Of a DNA stretch of 9,464 bases, positions 1-6,564 are shown piece by piece (position 1 is the stretch's first letter; every line of letters begins with the position of its first letter). The stretch comes from an uncultured Dechloromonas sp. (GTDB taxonomy: Bacteria > Pseudomonadota > Gammaproteobacteria > Burkholderiales > Rhodocyclaceae). The notes below the pieces were generated by a model, which had not been told where the DNA came from, made no database searches, and saw only the letters and a program-made list of their open reading frames with translations. Location of the stretch: positions 1-9,464 of the forward strand of contig CAMKYP010000119.1 of NCBI GenBank assembly GCA_946477505.1. The letters run 5' to 3'. The position numbers and the translations under genes were made by a program.

Positions 1-3
1 CAT

Positions 4-30
4 GGCTCCATTCTCTCAGGTAATGGAGCC
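4..30. repeat. Perfect 9-bp inverted repeat (hairpin)
   Basis: GGCTCCATT at 4-12 is exactly complementary to AATGGAGCC at 22-30, with the 9-base loop CTCTCAGGT. No T-run follows on the plus strand, and the minus-strand flank is cut off by the window edge, so a terminator can be neither proved nor excluded. The sequence around CTCTCAGGTAA superficially recalls the 3' part of a glycine riboswitch, but the rest of that aptamer is not seen. Confidence 0.5.
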
Positions 31-282
31 TCCTCAATTCCCGGGGCGATTCACACACCATCAGCGCAGCAAATCTACCAAGCCACAACAAATGAACCTG
101 ACCTTCATTAAGTGATACGCAAATCGCTATTTTCTAGTAGACTGTCCAAAATTTTGAAAGCACATCACCTCTAGACAGCAGTTAGAGCAGTGTAGTTGTG
201 CTTCACGTAAAGGTGTGCGGGCGCCCCCCAATCACCAACAGAGTCGTCCGATATTTTTAACCTTGAAGTATGGACATCTATT

Positions 283-287
283 GAGGA
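283..287 (+). promoter_or_regulatory. Ribosome binding site deciding the first receiver's start
   Basis: GAGGA lies 8 bases upstream of the GTG at 296. It favours that GTG over the GTG at 215, which would add 27 residues unlike any receiver N-terminus. Confidence 0.65.
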
Positions 288-295
288 CAGCAGCA

Positions 296-658
296 GTGAC
301 CAAGATATTGATTGTTGACGACCATCCGGAAATTCGACGGCTACTGAGCATCACTTTCGGGAAAGGGTTCGAGCTACTCGAAGCAGAAGATGGACCTACG
401 GCCCTTGCCTTGGCGCAAAACCACCATCCAGATATCGTCATTCTGGACATTATGATGCCGGGCGATCTGGATGGACTTCAGGTTCTAGACTTAATCAAAG
501 CCGACTCAAATCTCACTCAAACGCGAGTCATCATGGTTACCGCACGCGGCCAAGTCAGTGACTACGAAGAGGGCATGCGCTGCGGAGCCGACGACTATTT
601 CATCAAGCCCTTCAGCCCGCTGAAACTGTTGAATCGCATCAAAGAACTTACTCAATGA
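296..658 (+). CDS. Stand-alone response regulator receiver (CheY-like)
   Basis: This is a single-domain phosphorylation-dependent switch of 120 residues, the usual length of a bare receiver. I chose the GTG at 296 because the protein then begins VTKILIVDD, the classic first strand, and a good ribosome binding site precedes it. Numbered from that start, the acidic pair is D8-D9, the phospho-acceptor is D51 in ILDIMMPG, the switch threonine is T82, and the conserved lysine is K104 in the IKPFSP motif, so it should be phosphorylatable. No output domain follows. It likely accepts phosphate from one of the two intact kinases downstream and acts by binding a partner protein. The loop after D51 reads PGDLDG, one residue longer than the common PGMDG, and the second receiver of this locus shares that insertion. 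The gene ends 9 bases before the next one. Confidence 0.93.
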   Translation: MTKILIVDDHPEIRRLLSITFGKGFELLEAEDGPTALALAQNHHPDIVILDIMMPGDLDGLQVLDLIKADSNLTQTRVIMVTARGQVSDYEEGMRCGADDYFIKPFSPLKLLNRIKELTQ

Positions 659-667
659 GCCATCGGC

Positions 668-1831
668 ATGGAAAGCCTTGCTTCCAGCAACAATCCAATT
701 AACGCGAATAGCGACCTTCGTGGTGAGGGGAATATTCCCCTACCTTCATCGGAGTTGCATCTGCAGCTGTGCCAATACGCAAACGACCTGCGGTATCTGC
801 TCAACTCACACGAGCACCTCAATGGTCGGCTGAGCGCCCTGTATCGCCTTTACGCCCAGCTTGACGACACCCACGATGCATTCGAACGCCTGTTCGGAGA
901 TGACTGCGATATTCACATCATTACAGACATCGATGGATACATCATGCTCAGTAATCCTGCAGCAAAAGCCATTGCCCCCCGAACCAATCTTTCCGGATCA
1001 GCGTTAAGAAATTGGGTTAACGAAAGCGACAGAAGCAGGTTCGACGCATTGCTCAACTCGGTTGTCGAACAAGCAGTTCGTTGCACCGGCGACGAAGAAA
1101 TCGCACTTCGATGTCTGGCAAGAGAAACAAAGCCAGTCCTGGTTTCAATGCACGTATTCGGTATCGCGGCTCATGATGCGTTCAACGCGCTGCATTGGGT
1201 GATGCGACATCCGCTCAAACAAAAAAAACACATCGCCGAGAAAACCGATTTACTACCTTCCTCTTCGCCAGTAAAAAGCCACACGCCCCGGGCAGAAGAG
1301 AATTTCTTCAATCAACTTGTCGAAGACCCTGTCACCGGCCTCCCCGGTCGCCAAGCCTTTGAAGAGAAGGTCACGCAAGTACTATCCCAGGCCCAGCAAT
1401 TGGGTAGCACTTTTACAGTGATGACTGTGGCCATACTGGACCTGGAAAAAATCAGTCAAAAATTTGGCGCTCCAGGCAAAACACGTGTGTTGCAACGGAC
1501 GGCCGAACAGCTTCGTTACATTCTTAGAGATACAGACGCGATAGCACGAATTGCCGACGATCAGTTCGCAATTCTGTTGAGAGGGGTATCTGGTGACTGG
1601 AACATGTCTCGACTTTGCAAGAAGGTTTTGCTGGGCCTAAATCAACAAATAGTGATCCAAGGCAACGAGGTCTATGTTGAGGGTCGAGTGGGCTGCAGCG
1701 AGTTTCCACGTCATGGCGCAACCGAACCACTGCTAATCAAGAATTCAGGAATAGCACTGGAGCGTGCGATTTCATCTCAAGGCCTTGAATACGAAATATT
1801 CGAAAGGCTGAATCTTGATCAATATCGATGA
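668..1831 (+). CDS. PAS protein with degenerate GGDEF domain, I-site motif kept
   Basis: A 387-residue soluble protein with no signal peptide or membrane segment. Residues about 28-75 look helical or coiled-coil, about 76-180 form a PAS sensor domain, and about 217-380 a GGDEF fold starting at EDPVTGLPGR. The diguanylate cyclase signature is ADDQF (296-300) instead of GGDEF. The metal and substrate segment DLEKIS...KFG (258-267) is about three residues short and lacks the usual Asn-Asp pair, and the later guanine-contacting Asp aligns with Thr. Cyclic-di-GMP synthesis is therefore unlikely. In contrast RDTD (287-290) lies exactly five residues before the signature, the position of the RxxD inhibitory site that binds c-di-GMP in active cyclases. 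I infer a c-di-GMP receptor or a protein-interaction module. The ribosome binding site is weak, so the gene is probably coupled to the preceding receiver. Confidence 0.88.
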   Translation: MESLASSNNPINANSDLRGEGNIPLPSSELHLQLCQYANDLRYLLNSHEHLNGRLSALYRLYAQLDDTHDAFERLFGDDCDIHIITDIDGYIMLSNPAAKAIAPRTNLSGSALRNWVNESDRSRFDALLNSVVEQAVRCTGDEEIALRCLARETKPVLVSMHVFGIAAHDAFNALHWVMRHPLKQKKHIAEKTDLLPSSSPVKSHTPRAEENFFNQLVEDPVTGLPGRQAFEEKVTQVLSQAQQLGSTFTVMTVAILDLEKISQKFGAPGKTRVLQRTAEQLRYILRDTDAIARIADDQFAILLRGVSGDWNMSRLCKKVLLGLNQQIVIQGNEVYVEGRVGCSEFPRHGATEPLLIKNSGIALERAISSQGLEYEIFERLNLDQYR

Positions 1832-1833
1832 CA

Positions 1834-1860
1834 AGCTCTTCAGAACCTAGCTCTTCAGAA
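1834..1860 (+). repeat. 12-bp direct repeat at a gene junction
   Basis: AGCTCTTCAGAA occurs at 1834-1845 and again at 1849-1860, a 15-base period. It lies just after the stop of the degenerate GGDEF gene. Because the period is a multiple of three, it encodes a short amino-acid repeat in any frame. Confidence 0.7.
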
Positions 1861-1885
1861 AATTTTCGGTTGCCAGCGAATAGAA

Positions 1886-3034
1886 ATGAATTCACTTGCC
1901 GATCACCTGCTTGATGACCTTTCGGACTTGAACAGCGCCATGGATGAGTTGATTGAGAACATCGGTATATTCCGAACGATTCTCGACAATGCCCCAGTTG
2001 GAGTGATCGCCTTCGATCACAATCATTTTGTCAAATGGTTCAATCCTGCATTGCCGCTCATTACAGGACTCCAAGAAGCATCGTTCAGCGGCCTTGATGA
2101 GCCTCGGTTTCTAGCACTCCTGTCGTCCTTATTGGATCAGAACGACTTATCGTTGTCCGCTCAGCCAGCAAAACTGGATTTAAATAATTTTCGCCAGGGT
2201 CAAAACACTCTCGACTATTTACCGACGAACGTAACGATTGCGTTGGCAGGTAGAACATCTCGGAGCATTAACCTGAGCCGCCGAGAGACCAACGCCAGCA
2301 AATTACCAGTTATTTACTTCATTCGTGACGTAACCGAGGAGATCGCAAGCGAACGATTGAAGAGTGAGTTTTTGGCTATTGCCGCACATGAATTGCGTGG
2401 CCCGATGTCCAGCATATTGGGGTTCTCCGAGATATTGCTGAACCTGTCGCCTTCCAAAGAAGAAGAAACCGAGTACTTGGGCTTTATCCATGAGCAGACA
2501 CTTTTAATGACACAAATCATCAATGAACTTCTTGACCTATCAAGGATTGAAGCAAGACAGGGCATTGATTTTGTGATAACAGATGTTTTCTTATTTGATC
2601 TGATTTCTGAGACTGCGAAAGCTTTTCAACCACCAAAAGGCAGGGAACCCGTACGCATCAAGGGCGATAAGAGGGATCAGGTGATTCGTGGAGACTACGC
2701 CAAACTCACCCAGGTACTAAACAACATCATCTCCAATGCTTACAAATACTCTCCAGACAACAGCCCTGTCGAAATTGAAATACTCTCTGGTAACAATACA
2801 AACAACACTCATAAGGTCGGTTTCTGCGTAACTGACCAAGGAATCGGAATGAATGCCGAGCAAACCAGACGAATATTCGAAAAATTCTACCGAGCTAATC
2901 CCGCATCCGACACGCCGGGAACGGGGCTTGGAATGAGCATTGTGAAAAAAATCATCGATCTCCATAAAGGAGAAATCAAGATCGTCAGCAATGTTGGCAG
3001 CGGAACCTCCATTACTGTTTTATTCCCACAATAA
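1886..3034 (+). CDS. PAS-domain sensor histidine kinase (intact)
   Basis: A 382-residue cytosolic sensor kinase that should autophosphorylate on histidine and pass phosphate to a receiver. Residues about 28-150 form a PAS domain (from FRTILDNAPVGVIAFD), followed by the linker FIRDVTEEIASERLKSEF. The phospho-acceptor is H168 in AAHELRGPM. The ATP-binding domain has all boxes: N284 in NNIISNAYKYSP, G1 DQGIGM (317-322), the F box FEKFYRAN (331-338), G2 GTGLGM (345-350) and a final GSGTSITVLFP. No membrane helix is seen, so the PAS domain should sense a cytosolic signal. The residue four after the catalytic His is Gly rather than the usual Thr or Asn that supports phosphatase activity, so phosphatase function may be weak. 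The ATG at 1886 has no strong ribosome binding site. Upstream, the same frame is open back to the stop codon of the previous gene. Confidence 0.93.
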   Translation: MNSLADHLLDDLSDLNSAMDELIENIGIFRTILDNAPVGVIAFDHNHFVKWFNPALPLITGLQEASFSGLDEPRFLALLSSLLDQNDLSLSAQPAKLDLNNFRQGQNTLDYLPTNVTIALAGRTSRSINLSRRETNASKLPVIYFIRDVTEEIASERLKSEFLAIAAHELRGPMSSILGFSEILLNLSPSKEEETEYLGFIHEQTLLMTQIINELLDLSRIEARQGIDFVITDVFLFDLISETAKAFQPPKGREPVRIKGDKRDQVIRGDYAKLTQVLNNIISNAYKYSPDNSPVEIEILSGNNTNNTHKVGFCVTDQGIGMNAEQTRRIFEKFYRANPASDTPGTGLGMSIVKKIIDLHKGEIKIVSNVGSGTSITVLFPQ

Positions 3035-3065
3035 ATATCACGGCCCCCTTCAAGCATAAACTGAA

Positions 3066-4205
3066 ATGGCTGCAGCCCCCTCCCCAACCTCTCCATTTGA
3101 TCAGTTCGCCATTGGCGAACTATGCCCACTCGGGGTTGTCGTCCTTGATAACCAGGGATCAATTGTTTTTGTCAACGATCTATTTCAGGAACTGACCGGT
3201 CTGTCAGTGGATCAATTGATTGGCAAAAGTGAACATAAGCTCAACCAATCCTTTTCCCAAATAAGCGCCCCTTCTACAGGCCACTCCTATTTTTCCTGCA
3301 GTGAGACGACTGGCTCAGTCATAACATTCAAGGCAAAGCCATCAAAAAGATCATTGTTTGAAGGGCACTGTTCATTTCGCTCAAACGCAAACCCTTGTGG
3401 GTGTATTTTTGCGATTCATGCACCAGAAATCCGATACATCCGCCGAACAATGCGGTCGAAATCGACGCCAGAAACAGGTATTACACGCATCCTGTTTTTC
3501 GAGCATATCCCTGATTTTCAGAAGCTGGAGAATCTGAAGAAGGAATTCATCGTTAACGCCGGTCACGAGTTCCGTACCCCATTGTCCCTGATCATCGGCT
3601 ACGCCGAAATTCTCCAGTCCTACGAAGCCGACGAGGGAAGTAAGGAGTGGATGCTGGCAAGTATTCTCAACAACAGTCGAACACTCTCCGAGCAGATCGA
3701 CCAAATGCTTGATCTGGCAGCGATCGATGCTCGTATTCACTCCCATACGATGCTCGACACGATTGACATATTGCAGGTGCTGGTGGGCCTATGTGCCCGA
3801 TTCCAGTACCCCAACGATACTCGTCGCCCCACCCTTACAACCACGCTGACCAGCCACCAAGTCAAGGGCAATACCCAACTGCTCACAAAATGCTTTAACG
3901 AATTGCTCAGCAACGCTTTCCAATATTCGTTTGGTCAGGGTGCCATACAGTTAACTGCAAGTACCGACAATGCAGGCTGTTGCCAAATCAGGATTGAAGA
4001 CAGCGGAATTGGCATGACTGCTGAAGAGGCAAAGCTATCGATCTCACGATTCTGGCGTGCCAACAAAGATGGTAGCAATCCAGGCATTGGGCTTGGGCTT
4101 TCGATCGCTAAGGAAGTTATCAACTTGCATGGAGGAGAGCTCTATATCCGCAGCGCCCCCGGCAAGGGAACCTGTATCACCGTTCTACTCCCCCCGCTCC
4201 TATGA
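3066..4205 (+). CDS. Second PAS-domain sensor histidine kinase (intact)
   Basis: A 379-residue soluble histidine kinase. Residues about 12-120 form a PAS-like sensor (beginning FAIGELCPLGVVVLDNQGSI), with Cys residues at 102, 111 and 113 that could respond to metal or redox state, though this is speculative. The phospho-acceptor is H167 in NAGHEFRTPL, with the canonical Thr four residues later, so kinase and phosphatase activity are both plausible. ATP-binding motifs are N283 in NELLSNAFQYS, G1 EDSGIGM (311-317), the F box RFWRAN (328-333), G2 GIGLGL (340-345) and a final GKGTCITVLLP. It resembles the upstream kinase in layout but diverges strongly in its PAS part, which suggests a different stimulus. 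Its stop overlaps the next start by four bases (ATGA), implying translational coupling. Confidence 0.93.
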   Translation: MAAAPSPTSPFDQFAIGELCPLGVVVLDNQGSIVFVNDLFQELTGLSVDQLIGKSEHKLNQSFSQISAPSTGHSYFSCSETTGSVITFKAKPSKRSLFEGHCSFRSNANPCGCIFAIHAPEIRYIRRTMRSKSTPETGITRILFFEHIPDFQKLENLKKEFIVNAGHEFRTPLSLIIGYAEILQSYEADEGSKEWMLASILNNSRTLSEQIDQMLDLAAIDARIHSHTMLDTIDILQVLVGLCARFQYPNDTRRPTLTTTLTSHQVKGNTQLLTKCFNELLSNAFQYSFGQGAIQLTASTDNAGCCQIRIEDSGIGMTAEEAKLSISRFWRANKDGSNPGIGLGLSIAKEVINLHGGELYIRSAPGKGTCITVLLPPLL

Positions 4206-5308
4206 ATCCGTTGATCGAAAACCTGTTCGACCATCTGGGGGATGGGGTCATCGTTATTGCCGAGGACCAACGAGTCAAATTTTCCAATCGTGCAGCCCAG
4301 GATCTGATGAATGCGCTACCAGGCGCCAGACTCGGCAATCAGGTTATTGCCTCATCCTTGAACGAGCTTGCAGTGGGGAGACTGCGGCTTCCGATCGAAT
4401 TGCCAGCAAACTTTGATTCATTAAATCGCTCAGACAAACTGCGTACTTGGCTGATGCATAGCCCTGTCAAAAACGAATTTGTGATTATCGTTCGTGATTT
4501 CAGCCAACAGGAACAAGCCAGCAAGGCTCTGGGTAATTTGAGGCTACTCTTGAATAACGCATGCCGGGACAAGCTGGACCATTTCCTGGTCACCATGCAG
4601 GCTATTCTGGCTGAAACCCGCTCTGCCGGCTACGCCATGCCAGAGCTTGAAACCTTGGCGGGCGAATCGGTTAAGCATGGAAAAAGTTTGCTGGATGCCC
4701 TGCAACTTCTATTTGACTGGGCCCACATTGAAAAAAATGCGGATGTGATTGGCAGTGACCGAGTTCACCCGACTGAGTTACTTGAAATCGTTCTGGATGA
4801 CCTTCGCCCGTTAGCCCGAGAAAACCACATCGCACTCTCTGTCGACACGAATAGTTGCGCCCAAACTGTCTTGTACGGCAGCCGAGTTTGGTTCATTCGA
4901 TCCATCAGTGAATTTGTTCGATTCGCGATCCTGAACAGTCGGGAATTCAGTCAACTGGAAATCACGCTTCAGAAGAACAAAAGCTCGTTCCAGATCGTTA
5001 TTCGCAACCCCGAGCTCAGTATCCAGGCATCCCACCGGGGCTTGCTGGCACAACACGGCTACAGCACCGACGACACTGATTTTTCAACCTTAAGCCTGCT
5101 GCTGAGCAAGCTTATCGTTGAAGCTTATGGTGGATCTGCCGGCCTGATTTTTGTCTCTGGTGCCGAACAACTATTTCTTCAATTTCCCCTTTCAGCCCCC
5201 GGGGCACGACTTCGCAACGCTACTCAAGAACAGTGCGAGCTACTTGCACAGGACATCGCGAACCTGATGAGACGTGGTGCTCACCCTTCGTTCAATCCTA
5301 ATTATTAG
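4202..5308 (+). CDS. PAS protein with degenerate histidine kinase domains (pseudokinase)
   Basis: A 368-residue protein with the layout of the two preceding kinases but without their catalytic residues. Residues about 1-100 form a PAS domain (ENLFDHLGDGVIVIAEDQRVKFSN) ending in VIIVRDFSQQEQ, the typical PAS-to-kinase linker. At the dimerisation helix (about 112-138) the expected His-Glu pair aligns with A120-C121. In the ATPase-like region, FIRSISEFVRFAILNS (231-246) sits where the N box should be but lacks the Asn. The G1 position reads IRNPELS without Asp-x-Gly-x-Gly, and the G2 Gly-x-Gly-x-Gly is absent (DFSTLSLLLSKLIVEAYGG). It should not autophosphorylate or bind ATP normally. I infer a dimerisation partner or allosteric regulator of the neighbouring kinases. 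It starts inside the stop of the preceding gene. A diverged orphan sensor unrelated to phosphotransfer is the alternative. Confidence 0.85.
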   Translation: MNPLIENLFDHLGDGVIVIAEDQRVKFSNRAAQDLMNALPGARLGNQVIASSLNELAVGRLRLPIELPANFDSLNRSDKLRTWLMHSPVKNEFVIIVRDFSQQEQASKALGNLRLLLNNACRDKLDHFLVTMQAILAETRSAGYAMPELETLAGESVKHGKSLLDALQLLFDWAHIEKNADVIGSDRVHPTELLEIVLDDLRPLARENHIALSVDTNSCAQTVLYGSRVWFIRSISEFVRFAILNSREFSQLEITLQKNKSSFQIVIRNPELSIQASHRGLLAQHGYSTDDTDFSTLSLLLSKLIVEAYGGSAGLIFVSGAEQLFLQFPLSAPGARLRNATQEQCELLAQDIANLMRRGAHPSFNPNY

Positions 5309-5317
5309 AGGCAAGAG

Positions 5318-5713
5318 ATGATGAATGAAAAACTGCTCATCGTAGATGACAACGGCGATCTTCGACGCATGCTACGGATTTCGCTTGGCTACGGAAAATA
5401 CAAGATGTATGAGGCGGCGACAGGTGCTGAAGCAATGCAGATTGCCCGAGAACAACATCCGAATGTAATGCTTCTCGACGTCATGATGCCTGGCGAACTG
5501 GACGGCTTTCAGGTCTGCGAAATGATCAAGAATGATCCCGACCTCAAGGATATATTTGTCATCATTCTGACAGCTCTTTCCAGTGTTGGAGATCGTTCTG
5601 AGGGCAACCGCGTAAAGGCAGACTTCTACATGCCAAAGCCGTTTAGCCCCTTGCAACTCATTGAAGTAATCGAGACCCGTCACAAGTCCGCCTCACGTCC
5701 GATCGGAGCCTGA
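5318..5713 (+). CDS. Second stand-alone receiver protein (CheY-like)
   Basis: A 131-residue single-domain response regulator. The acidic pair is D10-D11 in LLIVDDNGD, the phospho-acceptor is D54 in LLDVMMPGELDG, the switch threonine is T85 and the conserved Lys is K107 in MPKPFSPLQL, so all phosphorylation residues are present. After K107 there is only a short tail ending in SASRPIGA, with no DNA-binding or enzymatic output. AGAGG at 5307-5311 is a good ribosome binding site 6 bases before the ATG at 5318; a second ATG follows at 5321. It shares the one-residue-longer PGxLDG loop and the KPFSPL motif with the first receiver. It sits two bases before the HD-GYP-like gene. In many bacteria a receiver is fused to HD-GYP, so the two products probably act as a split version of that arrangement. 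Confidence 0.93.
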   Translation: MMNEKLLIVDDNGDLRRMLRISLGYGKYKMYEAATGAEAMQIAREQHPNVMLLDVMMPGELDGFQVCEMIKNDPDLKDIFVIILTALSSVGDRSEGNRVKADFYMPKPFSPLQLIEVIETRHKSASRPIGA

Positions 5714-5715
5714 GC

Positions 5716-6399
5716 ATGAGCACTGATAACAACTGGCAAGATGACTGGGCCGGGTCATCACAACGATGCGAACAAATCAAGGTGCTTGGAAACGTGCACC
5801 TTCTCGACATGTCTGAGTATCAGGCCAAGGATTTGCTGGGGCAACTTGAGCAAATCACCCAGGACTTCCTGAGGGTCTACAAACTACTCGCAGCCCATCG
5901 AACCGCCCAAACAGAGGGGGTGATGCGGCTGCTCCAGTATTTTCCATTAAATGAGTATTCACACATAGATCAACGCCGCGCCAACACGCTTGGCCAAATG
6001 GCGGAGCAGATTGCCCGTGAATGCGGTGCAGATGACGCAGTGTGCACCATGTTGCGCTACGCGATCCCAATGTGCGATCTCGACAAAGCAGATATTGATA
6101 CTGACATTGAAAAGCTGCTTCGTACCGCTCAGGAAATACTGCGGCACGTGAATGAAAACTACGATGGCACTGGATTCCCGAATCAACTAAAGCGGGAAAA
6201 AATACCCCTGAGTGCGCGAATTGCCACCGTCGTTCAAGGCTTTTATGCCTATGTTTCACCCAAGCCCTTCGGATTTGAAATGAGCCAAGAGGAAGCGCTT
6301 GGCGCCATGCGTAAAAACGAAGGTTTGCGCTACGACCCTGAAATACTTAACAGCTTGGAGCGAGTCATTCGCACGAGTGACGAGGCTCAAACTGCCTAG
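5716..6399 (+). CDS. Shortened, degenerate HD-GYP-domain protein
   Basis: A 227-residue soluble protein. Residues about 1-75 are unrecognised, with a helical stretch at about 33-60. From about 80 it follows the HD-GYP phosphodiesterase family: helix YSHIDQRRANTLGQMAEQIA, then AIPMCDLDK (116-124) where the family has LHDIGK, then VNENYDGTGFP (145-155) for HHExxDGxGYP, then the typical IPLSARIATVVQGFYAYVS and RYDPEILNSL. The HD histidine is replaced by Cys, the HH pair by Val-Asn, and GYP by GFP. Only about 20 residues separate the two motifs, roughly 40 fewer than usual, so the segment with another metal-binding His is missing. Hydrolysis of c-di-GMP is therefore unlikely, and a binding or partner-switch role is more plausible. 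GGAG at 5705-5708 precedes the ATG by 7 bases. This gene ends the compact run. Confidence 0.85.
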   Translation: MSTDNNWQDDWAGSSQRCEQIKVLGNVHLLDMSEYQAKDLLGQLEQITQDFLRVYKLLAAHRTAQTEGVMRLLQYFPLNEYSHIDQRRANTLGQMAEQIARECGADDAVCTMLRYAIPMCDLDKADIDTDIEKLLRTAQEILRHVNENYDGTGFPNQLKREKIPLSARIATVVQGFYAYVSPKPFGFEMSQEEALGAMRKNEGLRYDPEILNSLERVIRTSDEAQTA

Positions 6400-6564
6400 C
6401 ACCATTCCTATGAAAGTCCCCCATCAGTTCGTCATTCACTCCCATGCTGGAATACCAACCATACAACAAATCGGAATCCAGCCAACGCGGGGATGAAATC
6501 CTCAAAAAGCCAGTGTTTCCTTAACTAACCGTAAAAAACATTTCTAGCATTTGCAGATTTCATC

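Larger units (their letters stand above)
1..295. other. Leader region without a convincing gene
   Basis: This stretch precedes the signalling operon. Two plus-strand frames are open from the left edge: one ends at a TAA at 109-111, the other at a TGA at 113-115 and begins with an ATG at position 2. Either could be the tail of a gene lying to the left, but neither gives a recognisable peptide, so I do not call a CDS. A perfect 9-bp inverted repeat lies at 4-30. The operon promoter should be in this region. The best sigma-70-like pair I see is TTCATT (104-109) and TATTTT (128-133) with 18 bases between, which is a poor match and not a firm call. Confidence 0.5.

Noticed and set aside
1..30. Glycine riboswitch fragment
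   Set aside because: Only a short CTCTCAGGTAA-like string matches; the following conserved GGACAG is missing and the 5' part is outside the window.
1..115. Possible C-terminal tail of a gene entering from the left in either of two open frames
   Set aside because: Both frames are short, open at the same time and unrecognisable, so neither can be preferred.
215..295. N-terminal extension of the first receiver from the GTG at 215
   Set aside because: The 27 extra residues resemble no receiver N-terminus, and a good ribosome binding site at 283-287 points to the GTG at 296.
3381..3746. Minus-strand open frame inside the second kinase gene
   Set aside because: It lies entirely within a well-supported kinase gene and its product shows no family features.
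296..6399. Anti-phage defence or CRISPR-related system
   Set aside because: All recognisable domains are two-component or c-di-GMP signalling types; no nuclease, toxin, reverse transcriptase or repeat-spacer array is visible.
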